Source: Synechococcus sp. AG-686-F08 (GTDB taxonomy: Bacteria; Cyanobacteriota; Cyanobacteriia; PCC-6307; Cyanobiaceae). From it: a DNA stretch of 64,000 nt. Location: the NCBI GenBank assembly GCA_003210315.1, contig QCVQ01000001.1, positions 62,001 to 126,000 of the forward strand, written 5' to 3'. Each line of letters begins with the position of its first letter. The stretch's first letter is position 1. Of this stretch, positions 52,097 through 61,442 are shown piece by piece. The notes beneath the pieces are model-generated. The model worked only from the letters and a program-made list of their open reading frames with translations, had not been told where the DNA came from and did not search any database. Both the position numbers and the translations under genes were made by a program.

Positions 52097-52326
52097 TTCG
52101 GGATCGGGAAATTCGCGCAAGGATTGGAGCTTCTTCCCCCAGGGATTTGATCGGGGTGGATTGCTCCTGAGCGATAAAGCTCGCAAAGTTGTGCTGGTGG
52201 ACGGCTTTCATACCAATCGTCGATCGAATCCTCGGCATTTATAGGCATGGCTTGTGTAATCGCTATGCCGCTGAAAAGAGAGATAAAAACGAAACCAATT
52301 GAGTGGCGATTGCGTGATTTGATCAT
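52069..52326 (-). CDS. small secreted hypothetical protein
   Basis: 85 aa from ATG 52326: MIKSRNRHSIGFVFISLFSGIAITQAMPINAEDSIDDWYESRPPAQLCELYRSGAIHPDQIPGGRSSNPCANFPIPNQEVIKGVN; signal peptide and two Cys. The longer 185 aa ORF would overlap the sigma factor gene. Confidence 0.5.
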   Translation of the reverse strand: MIKSRNRHSIGFVFISLFSGIAITQAMPINAEDSIDDWYESRPPAQLCELYRSGAIHPDQIPGGRSSNPCANFPIPNQEVIKGVN

Positions 52327-52479
52327 GGCTAAAGGGTTTGCATCTTTCCACTCATAGCAAGTGTTCACTCTTTGGATAACTTGGTTTTCATCCTTTCGAG
52401 TGGAACCTTTCGTTGTAAAGGAGGAGGGTGGAAAGGGTGCTGAAAGCGACGTTGAAAGGGTCGTACAAACCCACGCTTC

Positions 52480-53310
52480 ATGCCTTCCACCCAAAGTCTT
52501 CGACGGCGCGAGCAGCGCAGATCGTTGCCCAAGTCCATTCTTGAGCGCAACGATGCTGTGCTTGAACATCTTGGATTGGCGCACCATGCCGCCATCCATC
52601 AGGCCGCTCGCTATCCAGGCGAGCAAGACGATTTAGTCCAAGAAGGTCGCGTGGGCTTGATCCATGGAATGGCCAACTTTGATCCTCAACGCGGATTTCG
52701 CATCAGCACCTATGTGTTGGCCAGAGTTCATGGCCAAATCATGCATTTTCGTCGCGATCGACAACACACTCTGCGGATTCCTTGGCGCTTGAAGGACTTG
52801 CATAGTCGGGGCATGCGTCTTCAGGGGCAACGCTTGCAACAGAGGCTGGAGCCGCTGGATGAGCGAGGCCTTGCAGCATCCCTAAACGTGAGCCCTCAAC
52901 GTTGGCGAGAGGCCCTGATGGCTCACGCCTTAGGCCATGTGGATTCGCTTGATGTTGTTCCTGCCATGCAGGGGTTAGGAGGTGAGCAGAGACGTTCTCT
53001 GATTAATCAGATCCAGGACCCTTCTTCTATGCCTGCTTCGCTGGAGGATCCCACCCTTTGTTGGTTGCAAGACGCTCTGAAAATGCTCGAGCCACAACAG
53101 CGTTCCTGGCTCCTTGCTCGCTATGTCGACAACATTTCAATCCAAGATCTCGCTCAGAGAGAGAGGGTTTCCCCAGGCTGGCTACGCCAATCCATTCGAA
53201 CGTCGCTGAGCCGGTTGCGACAGGCAGCACGAGCTCAGCAGCACGGTCTTCAGCAGCACGGACTTCAGTCAGCCAGCAAGACCCAGTGGGAAGGCGATCA
53301 GCATCGCTAA
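52480..53310 (+). CDS. sigma-70 family RNA polymerase sigma factor
   Basis: Region 2 QDDLVQEGRVGLIHGMANFDPQRGFRISTYVLARVHGQI; region 4 LEPQQRSWLLARYVDNISIQDLAQRERVSPGWLRQSIRTSLSRLRQ. Confidence 0.88.
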   Translation: MPSTQSLRRREQRRSLPKSILERNDAVLEHLGLAHHAAIHQAARYPGEQDDLVQEGRVGLIHGMANFDPQRGFRISTYVLARVHGQIMHFRRDRQHTLRIPWRLKDLHSRGMRLQGQRLQQRLEPLDERGLAASLNVSPQRWREALMAHALGHVDSLDVVPAMQGLGGEQRRSLINQIQDPSSMPASLEDPTLCWLQDALKMLEPQQRSWLLARYVDNISIQDLAQRERVSPGWLRQSIRTSLSRLRQAARAQQHGLQQHGLQSASKTQWEGDQHR

Positions 53311-54048
53311 GACTGCGGCCCAGGCGGTTTGCAACCCGTTGACGACCTCATTGGTTAACCAACTGACCTTCTCCTGAGCCAGTGCTCCGAGCAGGCTTTC
53401 CAGCAGGGTTGCGATCAGACCCACAATCGCGACCACGATCATTGCCGTGGAAGAGGTCAACACCGATAGTGCCGCCATTACCAGCATCATCAGAAGGCTG
53501 CCGGCGGCACTGGCCAGGGTGCCTTCCAAGCTCACGGCACCTTCCTTTCCAGCTGGCACCCTGCGAAGACTGGTGATCAAAACGGTGGTTTTCCCCCAGC
53601 GTTTGCCGATCTCACTGCCAAAGGTGTCAGCAAGTTTGGCCGCGAAGCTGGCTGCAAATCCAATCAGCAATAGCGTTGCGGAGCCAATGCCTGCTCCAAT
53701 TAAGAGGGCGATCACCGTTCCCGTGAAGGCAGATCCCCAAACGTTTGCTGGTCCCCGCCGGCCCCCGCGCGCCTCGGCAAGCCCTTGCTTCTGTTTTTGC
53801 GCAAAGCCAAGGCGTGTGACCAGAGATCCCAGGACGAGGTAGATCACCACTGCGACCCAGCCTCTCCAGCCAAGACAGCCCCAGAGGATTGTTCCCAGGA
53901 TTCCTGCATGCACCCAACCCTGGCGTGTCAGTAGGGGGAGGCGCTGCGCCATGGCAATCAGCACGCCATTGAGAAGCAGAGCAATCCCCCACATCGTGAT
54001 GTTCTGATTGGGCAAAACCATCGAGCTGTGTTGCACTGCCCTAAGCAT
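53269..54048 (-). CDS. DUF92/TIGR00297 family membrane protein
   Basis: Polytopic; FGFAxSFAAKLADTFGSEIGKRWGKTTVLITSLRRVPAGKEGAVSLEGTLASAAGSLLM is the characteristic DUF92 motif. Confidence 0.88.
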   Translation of the reverse strand: MLRAVQHSSMVLPNQNITMWGIALLLNGVLIAMAQRLPLLTRQGWVHAGILGTILWGCLGWRGWVAVVIYLVLGSLVTRLGFAQKQKQGLAEARGGRRGPANVWGSAFTGTVIALLIGAGIGSATLLLIGFAASFAAKLADTFGSEIGKRWGKTTVLITSLRRVPAGKEGAVSLEGTLASAAGSLLMMLVMAALSVLTSSTAMIVVAIVGLIATLLESLLGALAQEKVSWLTNEVVNGLQTAWAAVLAMLIAFPLGLAG

Positions 54049-54107
54049 CAGTCCTTTCAGACTGTTTGGGTTGGATAATCAGCCCACGTTGTTCACCGGA
54101 ACCTGGC

Positions 54108-54590
54108 ATGGCGCTGAAGAGCAAGGGCTTTTTCCTCAATCTCGAGGAGGGCGCTTCGACCGACCGGGCGATTCAGATAGCGCCTGTGCGCGATCTCCCT
54201 GTTGAGGACAGTGAAGAGGAGTCTCTTGCGCCGATTCCCGCTATTTCCAAAACAACTGACGCAAGTGGTACGGCTGAGACCGCCAAGCCAGCTGCAGTGG
54301 TGAATGCGGGAGCCACTGCTGTCGCTCCTGCAACGTCTGCAGCTCCAGCAACAGCTGCCGCTCCTGCACCGACAGCATCAGCACCATCAGCCGCAGCGGG
54401 CTCTCTCACTACGGCGGAAGCCATTGCAGCTGCTCTGGCTGAAGCGGAAGCGGCCCGTCCTGTCGTAACGCTCAGCACCTTCGCTCCAGACATGCTTCAG
54501 CCTGGTCGTGCCCTTCGGTCTAAGTCTCGTCGTCCGGGGCGCAATTTGAAGGGTTTCAAGGACATGGCCTCAGAGCTGTTCAGCAGCTGA
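54108..54590 (+). CDS. low-complexity (Ala/Pro/Thr-rich) hypothetical protein
   Basis: Conserved-looking ends (MALKSKGFFLNLEEG... and GRALRSKSRRPGRNLKGFKDMASELFSS) with an Ala-rich linker; internal start 54108. Confidence 0.55.
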   Translation: MALKSKGFFLNLEEGASTDRAIQIAPVRDLPVEDSEEESLAPIPAISKTTDASGTAETAKPAAVVNAGATAVAPATSAAPATAAAPAPTASAPSAAAGSLTTAEAIAAALAEAEAARPVVTLSTFAPDMLQPGRALRSKSRRPGRNLKGFKDMASELFSS

Positions 54591-55328
54591 CGATCTTCGC
54601 CGCCAACTGCTGAGCGCTGTTACCCCAGCAATCGCTGCTGTGGAGGAGCGCAAAATCTCCTCACTGAGACTGATGGGAGACCATCCTTCTTTCACAGCTT
54701 TCGCTTGTTCCTGAGGGTCCCAGCCTCCCTCGGGACCAATCGCAAGCCAAATGCAGTTGTTTCCAGGGGTTTGGCGCTGCAACCAAGGCTCCAATGTGCT
54801 GATTCCTTCTAATCGCGTAGTGGCAATCGCCAGCGTGTCGCTGCTATTCGGCATGGACCACGCGTCATCCGTGGATGCCAGAGGTAGGAGCTGGGGCATC
54901 CAGAGCCGCTCGCATTGCTCGACTGCTTCTTTGAGGATCAGTTGCCAGCGCTCTGGTTTGTATTCTGCTTGGGGTGTACATCGGGTTGCTTGCAAGGGCT
55001 GGATGCAATCCACTCCCAATTCACAAGCCATACGCATAACGTCATCCATTCCGCGTCGAACCAGAGCAATCGCAAGTCCTAGCTGTGGTGTTTTGGCTGG
55101 GGTTGTGGTTTCACAACCAGCGGGGAGCAGGAGCTGTCCTTCCTCCTGAAGCCGTGCTTCCCAAAGATGGCCGCGGCCATCCACAACCGCTATGGGCGCT
55201 CCAGGACGCAGCCGTAAAACTCGGCGCAGGTAATGCCGTTCGTCATCACGCAGTACAAGGCATCCATTGCCATCACGATCGGCCAATCGCTTGGACTCGA
55301 TCAGTATCCGACGCAGCTCTGCCACCAT
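54570..55328 (-). CDS. rsmE: 16S rRNA (uracil(1498)-N(3))-methyltransferase
   Basis: LRDDERHYLRRVLRLRPGAPIAVVDGRGHLWEA, LAIALVRRGMDDVMRMACELGVDCIQPL, AIGPEGGWDPQEQ. Confidence 0.93.
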   Translation of the reverse strand: MVAELRRILIESKRLADRDGNGCLVLRDDERHYLRRVLRLRPGAPIAVVDGRGHLWEARLQEEGQLLLPAGCETTTPAKTPQLGLAIALVRRGMDDVMRMACELGVDCIQPLQATRCTPQAEYKPERWQLILKEAVEQCERLWMPQLLPLASTDDAWSMPNSSDTLAIATTRLEGISTLEPWLQRQTPGNNCIWLAIGPEGGWDPQEQAKAVKEGWSPISLSEEILRSSTAAIAGVTALSSWRRRSSAAEQL

Positions 55329-55333
55329 CTGGA

Positions 55334-56266
55334 TCAGTTCAAGCCAGCTTGTCGGGCTTCTCTGTACAGCGCTTCAACACCAATTCTGTTGAGGGGGAGG
55401 CGTAATAACTCCAGCGCCAGGGATGGTTGTCCCCGTTGAATCAGCCAAGCCATGACCGGCCGAAGGCTGTGTTCATTCAGCAGACCTCCAATCGTGAGCA
55501 ACGCCCAAAGCACGCGATGCAACCAGGTGAACTGAATGATGAATCGGACCCGACGACTGGGGTGTTTGCGATAGAACACCAATCCCATTCGCGCGCGTTC
55601 CCGCTCCACACGAATCAGGTCTGGGATTTGGTCCAGACGAAATGCTGGATGCCAGTGATAGCCAACCGCTTCAGGACATTTCACCAGCTCCACACCCATT
55701 TGCCTGAGCCGCTCTCCGAGCTCTAGGTCTTCCCATCCATAGAGCCGGAACCCAAGATCAAATAAACCGGAACGCTCCAATACATCCCGATCGATCGCCA
55801 CATTTCCCGTTGCGAAATACGCCCAAGACAAATCACGCAGTTTGTGCCGTTCTGCCGTTGGCTGATCAAAGTTGGCCGTATTGATGACGGCTCCATAGGT
55901 GAAACAGAGACGATTCCCCTGCTGATTCCAACGCCGACTTAAAGCACGCGCATGGGATGCGAGGAAGCTTGATGTGACAACTAAATCGCTATCGATAAAG
56001 ACGATCACATCCCCTTTGGCATGATCAACGCCGCGATTACGGCCTTCGGCAGGTCCGCCGTGTTGTTGTTCCACCAGGCGGATATGGGGGAAGCGAGCTG
56101 CCTCTTGACGCAACCAATCGGGGGTGCCGTCACTGGAGCCGTCATCGACGACAACAACTTCGTAGTTTTCGATTTCTCCGCTGGGATCTTGGTGTTCCAG
56201 TGCCTGCAGACACTTCTCAAGAATGGAGCGTCGGTTGTAGGTGGGGATGACGACGCTGATGAACAT
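55334..56266 (-). CDS. glycosyltransferase family 2 protein
   Basis: MFISVVIPTYNRRSILEKCLQAL, VVVDDGSSDGTPDWL, AEGRNRGVDHAKGDVIVFIDSDLVV, GWEDLELGERLRQMG. Confidence 0.93.
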   Translation of the reverse strand: MFISVVIPTYNRRSILEKCLQALEHQDPSGEIENYEVVVVDDGSSDGTPDWLRQEAARFPHIRLVEQQHGGPAEGRNRGVDHAKGDVIVFIDSDLVVTSSFLASHARALSRRWNQQGNRLCFTYGAVINTANFDQPTAERHKLRDLSWAYFATGNVAIDRDVLERSGLFDLGFRLYGWEDLELGERLRQMGVELVKCPEAVGYHWHPAFRLDQIPDLIRVERERARMGLVFYRKHPSRRVRFIIQFTWLHRVLWALLTIGGLLNEHSLRPVMAWLIQRGQPSLALELLRLPLNRIGVEALYREARQAGLN

Positions 56267-56312
56267 CCGTGTGAGAGAGGGAAAAGAAGCCTTCAGCCTA
56301 AAGCCATAAAAA

Positions 56313-56330
56313 AGAGGGGTCTCCCCCTCT
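56313..56330 (-). terminator. Rho-independent terminator for the small basic protein gene (56368-56523, minus strand)
   Basis: On minus strand: AGAGGGGG-AGA-CCCCTCT-TTTTTA. Confidence 0.75.
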
Positions 56331-56367
56331 TTCTTGATGCGAATGATGCAGAGTCACGCCAAAGCGA

Positions 56368-56523
56368 TCAATCCGCAGCACCACCGTTGTTGGCAGTACC
56401 GGTCACGCCGTTACCTGCACCTTCACCACGGCCGTCGTTACGCAGCTTGCGCTTTTTAAATTTGCGGGCGTAAGCGCGATTGCGCTCCTGCTTTTCCTTC
56501 TTGAGGTTTCTGCGCTTAGCCAT
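56368..56523 (-). CDS. small (51 aa) highly basic protein, not in supplied ORF track
   Basis: MAKRRNLKKEKQERNRAYARKFKKRKLRNDGRGEGAGNGVTGTANNGGAAD*; followed by a strong minus-strand terminator. Confidence 0.7.
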   Translation of the reverse strand: MAKRRNLKKEKQERNRAYARKFKKRKLRNDGRGEGAGNGVTGTANNGGAAD

Positions 56524-56561
56524 GCGTTTTGGAAGATTCCAACTCTTAAACTCAGACCAAC

Positions 56562-57254
56562 TTAACTAATCGTCTGGTAGAGACGTCCATCTTCCATTCG
56601 AACAAGACGATCTGCCACATCAAGGATGCGCGGATCATGCGTCACCATCAGTACAGAACAGGACTGTTCTCGGGCAAGGCGCTTCAATAACTCAACAACT
56701 TCACGGCCGGTGCCGCTGTCGAGTGCCGCTGTTGGTTCATCTGCGAGCAGGAGCTTAGGTTTGGCGGCAAGGGCTCTTGCAATGGCCACTCGCTGCTTTT
56801 GGCCTCCTGACAGGTCATGGGGAAGTTTCCCCAACTCGTCTTCAAGTCCTACAGAGCGCAACCACTCCCGAGCTTGGTCTCGACGCGCTCTATATCCAAG
56901 ATTGGGCAACAGATCAGCGCCCATCTGAACATTTTGTTCGGCGGTGAGACAGCGCAACAAATTGTGGCCCTGGAAAATCATGCCAATGCGACGGCGCAAT
57001 CTCTGACGCTGCCCTCGAGCGGCTCCCCGTAGCTGCTGTCCAAACACGTCAACATCCCCTTCTTGAACCTTTCGTAAGGCTCCGATCAGGGTGAGCAGGG
57101 TTGTTTTGCCACAGCCGGAAGGACCGGTGAGCAGCACCACTTCACCTGCAGAAATTTGTAAGTCCACACCCTGCAGCACTTGCCTACGGGTGGAGCCTTT
57201 GCCGTACCAATGGCTCAGAGCATGGATATCTACGGTGAGTGAGCTCTTCCCCAT
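56562..57254 (-). CDS. devA: DevA-family ABC transporter ATP-binding protein
   Basis: LTGPSGCGKTTLLTLIGALR, HDLSGGQKQRVAIARALAAKPKLLLADEPTAALDS. Confidence 0.88.
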   Translation of the reverse strand: MGKSSLTVDIHALSHWYGKGSTRRQVLQGVDLQISAGEVVLLTGPSGCGKTTLLTLIGALRKVQEGDVDVFGQQLRGAARGQRQRLRRRIGMIFQGHNLLRCLTAEQNVQMGADLLPNLGYRARRDQAREWLRSVGLEDELGKLPHDLSGGQKQRVAIARALAAKPKLLLADEPTAALDSGTGREVVELLKRLAREQSCSVLMVTHDPRILDVADRLVRMEDGRLYQTIS

Positions 57255-57257
57255 CGC

Positions 57258-58430
57258 TTAAAAAATCTCCGCTGGATCAGCATCAACGAGTCGGCGCATG
57301 GCAAGACCAGCGGAGAGCATGCACATGATCAAGATCATGCTGAATACACTCACGGCTCGTACCGTGTTCATCGCCACTGGTAACTGGGTGGCATTACGCA
57401 CTAATAAATACAACCCCTGTCCGGCTGCATAAGCGGGTAAGTAGCCAAACAGTGCAAGCAACAACCCTTCCCTGACCACAACTCCAAGCAAGCTATTGAG
57501 CTTGTAACCCATCGCCATCAGCGTGGCGTATTCAGGCAGATGATCACTGACGTCTGAATAGAGAACTTGATAAACAATCACGCAGCCCACCACAAAACCC
57601 ATAGCAGCGCCGAGGGTAAATATGAATCCGATTGACGTGCTTGTTCGCCAATAATTTTGCTCGAAATCGATGAATCCTTGCTTGGTCAGCACGGTGACAT
57701 CGTCTGGAAGCTGGGATTGGAGATGTTGAGCGACCTGATCTGCATCACTTCCAGGTTTGAGGCGAACCAAGCCCACTTCGATACTTCCCGAGGGGGTATT
57801 GGGAATTAAATCCAAAAATGTTTCGCTGCTCGTTAATAAGTTGCCATCAGCACCAAAAGAAGCCCCGAGGCCAATCAGACCGGCGACGCGAACTCTTTTG
57901 CCTGCAATTTCACTCTCAACGGTGCGTCCCTCTCGAAACCATTTGGCTACAGGACCAAATTCTGCTCGCGATTTTTCATCAAACAAGACCCTTCCTTTCT
58001 GGGTGAGCAACTTGGCCTTTGCTGCCAGGGTTGGATCGGTAAAGAGGGGATGGCCTGGTTCAAATCCCAACGCAAGAATCGAACGCGTCCCAAGGGTTTC
58101 GGGATTTCTCCAAAGCAGCAGATTCCAGTGGACGGGCGTAATCCCCTCCACTTCAGGAGCAGCCATGGCTTGAATCAATCGCCTGCTAGGGAAGCCAGCC
58201 ATGCTTACCGAACTGGTAGAGCGCGGGCTGATCAAGACGATGTCTGCATCAAATAGACGATGCACGGTGACACTGGCGTCAAACAAGCCGTCACGAAAGC
58301 CCAGCTGCATGAACATCAGAATTCCGGCAAAGCTGATGCCTGCCAGAGCTACCGCTAAACGGACGGGCTGGCGGATCAGCATCAACGATGCCAATGGAAT
58401 TCTGCGCCGCTGCCATAAGGCTCGGATCAT
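57258..58430 (-). CDS. devC: DevC-family ABC transporter permease
   Basis: FtsX-like permease, PVRLAVALAGISFAGILMFMQLGFRDGLFDASV, QVLYSDVSDHLPEYATLMAMGY. Confidence 0.9.
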   Translation of the reverse strand: MIRALWQRRRIPLASLMLIRQPVRLAVALAGISFAGILMFMQLGFRDGLFDASVTVHRLFDADIVLISPRSTSSVSMAGFPSRRLIQAMAAPEVEGITPVHWNLLLWRNPETLGTRSILALGFEPGHPLFTDPTLAAKAKLLTQKGRVLFDEKSRAEFGPVAKWFREGRTVESEIAGKRVRVAGLIGLGASFGADGNLLTSSETFLDLIPNTPSGSIEVGLVRLKPGSDADQVAQHLQSQLPDDVTVLTKQGFIDFEQNYWRTSTSIGFIFTLGAAMGFVVGCVIVYQVLYSDVSDHLPEYATLMAMGYKLNSLLGVVVREGLLLALFGYLPAYAAGQGLYLLVRNATQLPVAMNTVRAVSVFSMILIMCMLSAGLAMRRLVDADPAEIF

Positions 58431-59332
58431 GGGGTCTTGAAGCGGGCAATCACTTTCAACCCAGAAAGTTGTGTCACGCGTTGAGCTGACTCTGGGGAGA
58501 GAACCACATCCACCTCAATGACCCGTGCATCTGCATCTCCGGTGGGATCGGTTGAAAGAACCTTTCGCTGTCGCACCTGAGGGGTGATTCGCTCTACGCG
58601 CCCTTCGAGTGTGCCTTTGAATCCGCCATTTTCACTGGTCAAGGTGACGGGCTGACCGACGGAAATTCGATTGATGTCTGATTCGTAGACCTCAACCAGG
58701 GCCTCCATGGCTTGGCTGGCTCCCACTTCCATGACCCCGTCGTTGGCAGGTCGCTCTCCAACACGGCTGTGAATTTTGAGCACGACGCCATTGATGGGAG
58801 AAAGCAACTCGCTGTCAGCAAGGTCGGTCTCGAGGCTTCGTCGCTTTGCGATCAGCTCGACGCCTTCCCGTTGGAAGCGGCGTAGTTCATCTTGCTTTTC
58901 CTCATAGACCACCATCGCCGCTGCCCCTACCTTGGCCGCGACTGCGAAGCGGGACACCTCACGCTCTTGCAGTTTTACTTCCAGGGCAGTCGATTGAATT
59001 TGAGCGTCAACTTCAGCGATTTCAGCTTCGATTTGGGGTCGGCTATCAAAGATGGCTAAGGGTTGGCCTTTGCGAATTTGGTCGCCCTCTTTCACAAGTA
59101 GGTCAGCAATTCGAGGTGTACCGCCAAACCCACTCACAGGAGCCGCTAAGCGACGAACTTCTCCAGCTGGCTTGAGTTGACCTAGGGCCGCAACCGCTTC
59201 GGGAGCACGAACGCTGGGGACTGCAGCAGCGGCAGGGGCGTCTGGTGTTGGCCGACGCGTGATCCAGACGCCTGCACCGACAACGGCAGCTCCAAGCACC
59301 CCAACCAACACCCACAGAGGTAGTTGCTTCAT
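58427..59332 (-). CDS. devB: DevB-family HlyD/membrane fusion protein
   Basis: [23 protein letters not shown] anchor, [37 protein letters not shown]; start at 59332 overlaps the pcyA stop by 4 bp. Confidence 0.88.
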   Translation of the reverse strand: MKQLPLWVLVGVLGAAVVGAGVWITRRPTPDAPAAAAVPSVRAPEAVAALGQLKPAGEVRRLAAPVSGFGGTPRIADLLVKEGDQIRKGQPLAIFDSRPQIEAEIAEVDAQIQSTALEVKLQEREVSRFAVAAKVGAAAMVVYEEKQDELRRFQREGVELIAKRRSLETDLADSELLSPINGVVLKIHSRVGERPANDGVMEVGASQAMEALVEVYESDINRISVGQPVTLTSENGGFKGTLEGRVERITPQVRQRKVLSTDPTGDADARVIEVDVVLSPESAQRVTQLSGLKVIARFKTP

Positions 59333-60087
59333 GGAAGAGCTGGAGGATCGTCGAAGAGCATCTCCTCGATGTAACGATCGGCCCAGGCGCTTCCGAAGGC
59401 TTTCTCTAAGACGCGTCGGGTCTTGTCGTTGCGTTTCTGTTGCCGGCAATAGGAGAGTTGGCCTTGATGACGCCTGATCGTAGGGAGTTCATCAAGAGCA
59501 TCGGGAGCCGTTGCCAGAATCGCTTGGCGGAGGATGTTGAGGTAGTCGGCAACAAGATCAACGAACCAGGTCTCCTCTTGTTCATCAACGGGGCGAATGA
59601 ATTTCACATAAGGGGAGAAAATGGTTCCCCATGCGGGCAGGTCTCTTACTTGCTGAAACGGTGGCAATTGCAGAGTGCTGAGTGGTTGACTCACCGCATT
59701 GGGCAATGCATCACATACGGGTGACAGATCAACAATCGCCGCCGAAATTCCAGCTTTGCTGGCAACAATATCGGCGCCAAATACGGGTAAGTCGAATCTG
59801 GGATCTGGGAAAAAGACGCAGTGAAGAATTTGCAATCCCATGCCCAGTCGAGCAATTTCGAGATGCAATTTTCTCAGCCCAAGGCATTGATGCAGCTCGT
59901 TGCGAATGAAGAGTGTTTCACCATCGAGCATGCCGCTGATTGCCTCCAAGGCAGGGTCTACAGCCAAAGGAGAAAGTTCAGGGAGGGCCGTCCGACACGT
60001 GCGAATTTGCTCCGCTAGGGAGGTCACCAGCGGGTGCAATTCAAGACCGTTGGTGGATTCGGACATCAGTCCAGCGAGGGACAGCAC
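59329..60087 (-). CDS. pcyA: phycocyanobilin:ferredoxin oxidoreductase
   Basis: [92 protein letters not shown]. Confidence 0.95.
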   Translation of the reverse strand: MLSLAGLMSESTNGLELHPLVTSLAEQIRTCRTALPELSPLAVDPALEAISGMLDGETLFIRNELHQCLGLRKLHLEIARLGMGLQILHCVFFPDPRFDLPVFGADIVASKAGISAAIVDLSPVCDALPNAVSQPLSTLQLPPFQQVRDLPAWGTIFSPYVKFIRPVDEQEETWFVDLVADYLNILRQAILATAPDALDELPTIRRHQGQLSYCRQQKRNDKTRRVLEKAFGSAWADRYIEEMLFDDPPALP

Positions 60088-60600
60088 AGAGTGGGGCTAC
60101 CCATGACTTGTCAACTGATCAAGGCCATGACTGGAGTTTGCTTAACTCTTGGTCACTGTTGTCTCAGCGATATGTCAGTGGCTATGGGCCATCTGTTGGA
60201 TCTCTAAGGTTACTTGAGGGTGTTGCTTGGGCAGATCCAGAGACGAATGTCGTTAAGCCTTGATGAAGCACCTACGGGGGATTCCCCCCTGGCTTGGTCT
60301 TGATGCACTCCTTCTCTTACGTCTGGCTCCTGTCTTGAGGGTTTCTGATGGTCTGTTCTCTGCACATCGACAGAGACCGATGAAGCTGTCCAAAAGCCCC
60401 TGCACCTGTTAGTCGATGTGGTCTTTGTTGGCTGTTGTCCAGGGGGCTGTGTATGGGTAAGTTTCTGACTTTTGTTTGTTTCCTGGCTTGGTAATAAGCG
60501 GAAATTTAGAATGCCAAAATTGATAACACTAAGCTTTGTTCTCATTTATGTTTTTTCGCCAGTGTAATTTTAGAGATCGCAAACTAGTCTGTAGTAAGTT

Positions 60601-61242
60601 TTGTTTAATAGTGAGCAGTGTGTAAGTGTATCTTCTGATACTGTCATTAAGACATCAGAAGTTTCCAAGCGTGATCACCTGGGATCTCTTAAAAAATGTA
60701 GGAGTAAATTTTCTGGCATGAAGCGTCTACTTTCTAGGCTGGGTTCATTTCTAAAGAATTATCTCAACAAGAATAGCAATAAAGATCCGTCTAGCTTCGT
60801 TTGCAGTCTTCATCCTGGAATGATCAAATGCAGTTGGAAAATCAGAAAAGGGACAAAAATGCTTATAGATAGTAATTTTAACTCTGCTCTGTTTCTAAGG
60901 ATTAGAGATGTATCTGGCTGCAGAACAAGTGCTTCATTGACAATTGAAACGACAACAGCCAGGAGCAACGCGGAGATTAGCCTTCCGATCGATAACGGAA
61001 GAGTCTTGCTAGAGCTGGGATATAAGACAGAGGGCGGAGACTTTATAACCCTTGAATACATCCTCTATGATTTGGGAGAGAGAAAACTTGAAGTCCCTAA
61101 ATATGCAGATTGGTTTCAGAGAGAGTCTTCTGACATTCACCAAGAGATGTATGAACTAGGAAGAAGAGGCTTCTCGATTGGAGGTTCTGAAGGTCTTATG
61201 GTTGATTCTGAATCAAACAAAGTATCGAGTAGTCAGCAGTAG
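60601..61242 (+). CDS. hypothetical protein with weak DUF4912-like features
   Basis: 213 aa ORF in AT-rich DNA; CSWKIRKGTKMLIDSNFNSALFLRIRDVSGCRTS...VLLELGYKTEGGDFITLEY resembles the DUF4912 (RLYDVTG...ELGY...G.F) pattern. Start uncertain. Confidence 0.5.
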   Translation: MFNSEQCVSVSSDTVIKTSEVSKRDHLGSLKKCRSKFSGMKRLLSRLGSFLKNYLNKNSNKDPSSFVCSLHPGMIKCSWKIRKGTKMLIDSNFNSALFLRIRDVSGCRTSASLTIETTTARSNAEISLPIDNGRVLLELGYKTEGGDFITLEYILYDLGERKLEVPKYADWFQRESSDIHQEMYELGRRGFSIGGSEGLMVDSESNKVSSSQQ

Positions 61243-61442
61243 GCTTTTCTATGAACAAAAGAAGTATTGCGATGCAATGGGTACTGTTTGATTGCCAGCA
61301 GGGATAATTCTTTTTTTGAGTATGGATCTGTATTGATAATCAATTGTTATTTTGTTTTTACTTTTGTTTCTTTGGCGGCAATTATTTCATTGATTTTTTA
61401 TTCCTAAAGGTCTGGGCACAAAAGCTGTCCCCAGGCAGGGGC

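Noticed and set aside
52069-52626. Full 185 aa version of the small secreted protein ORF
   Set aside because: The N-terminal 100 aa overlaps the sigma factor start and lacks a signal peptide context; the internal ATG at 52326 gives a clean signal peptide.
53235-53270. CAGCAGCACGG(T/A)CTTCAG direct repeat
   Set aside because: In-frame QQHGLQQHGLQ duplication at the C-terminus of the sigma factor gene; simple coding repeat.
60210-60545. 111 aa minus-strand ORF upstream of pcyA
   Set aside because: No domain or signal features and unusual composition; reported as a gene gap instead.
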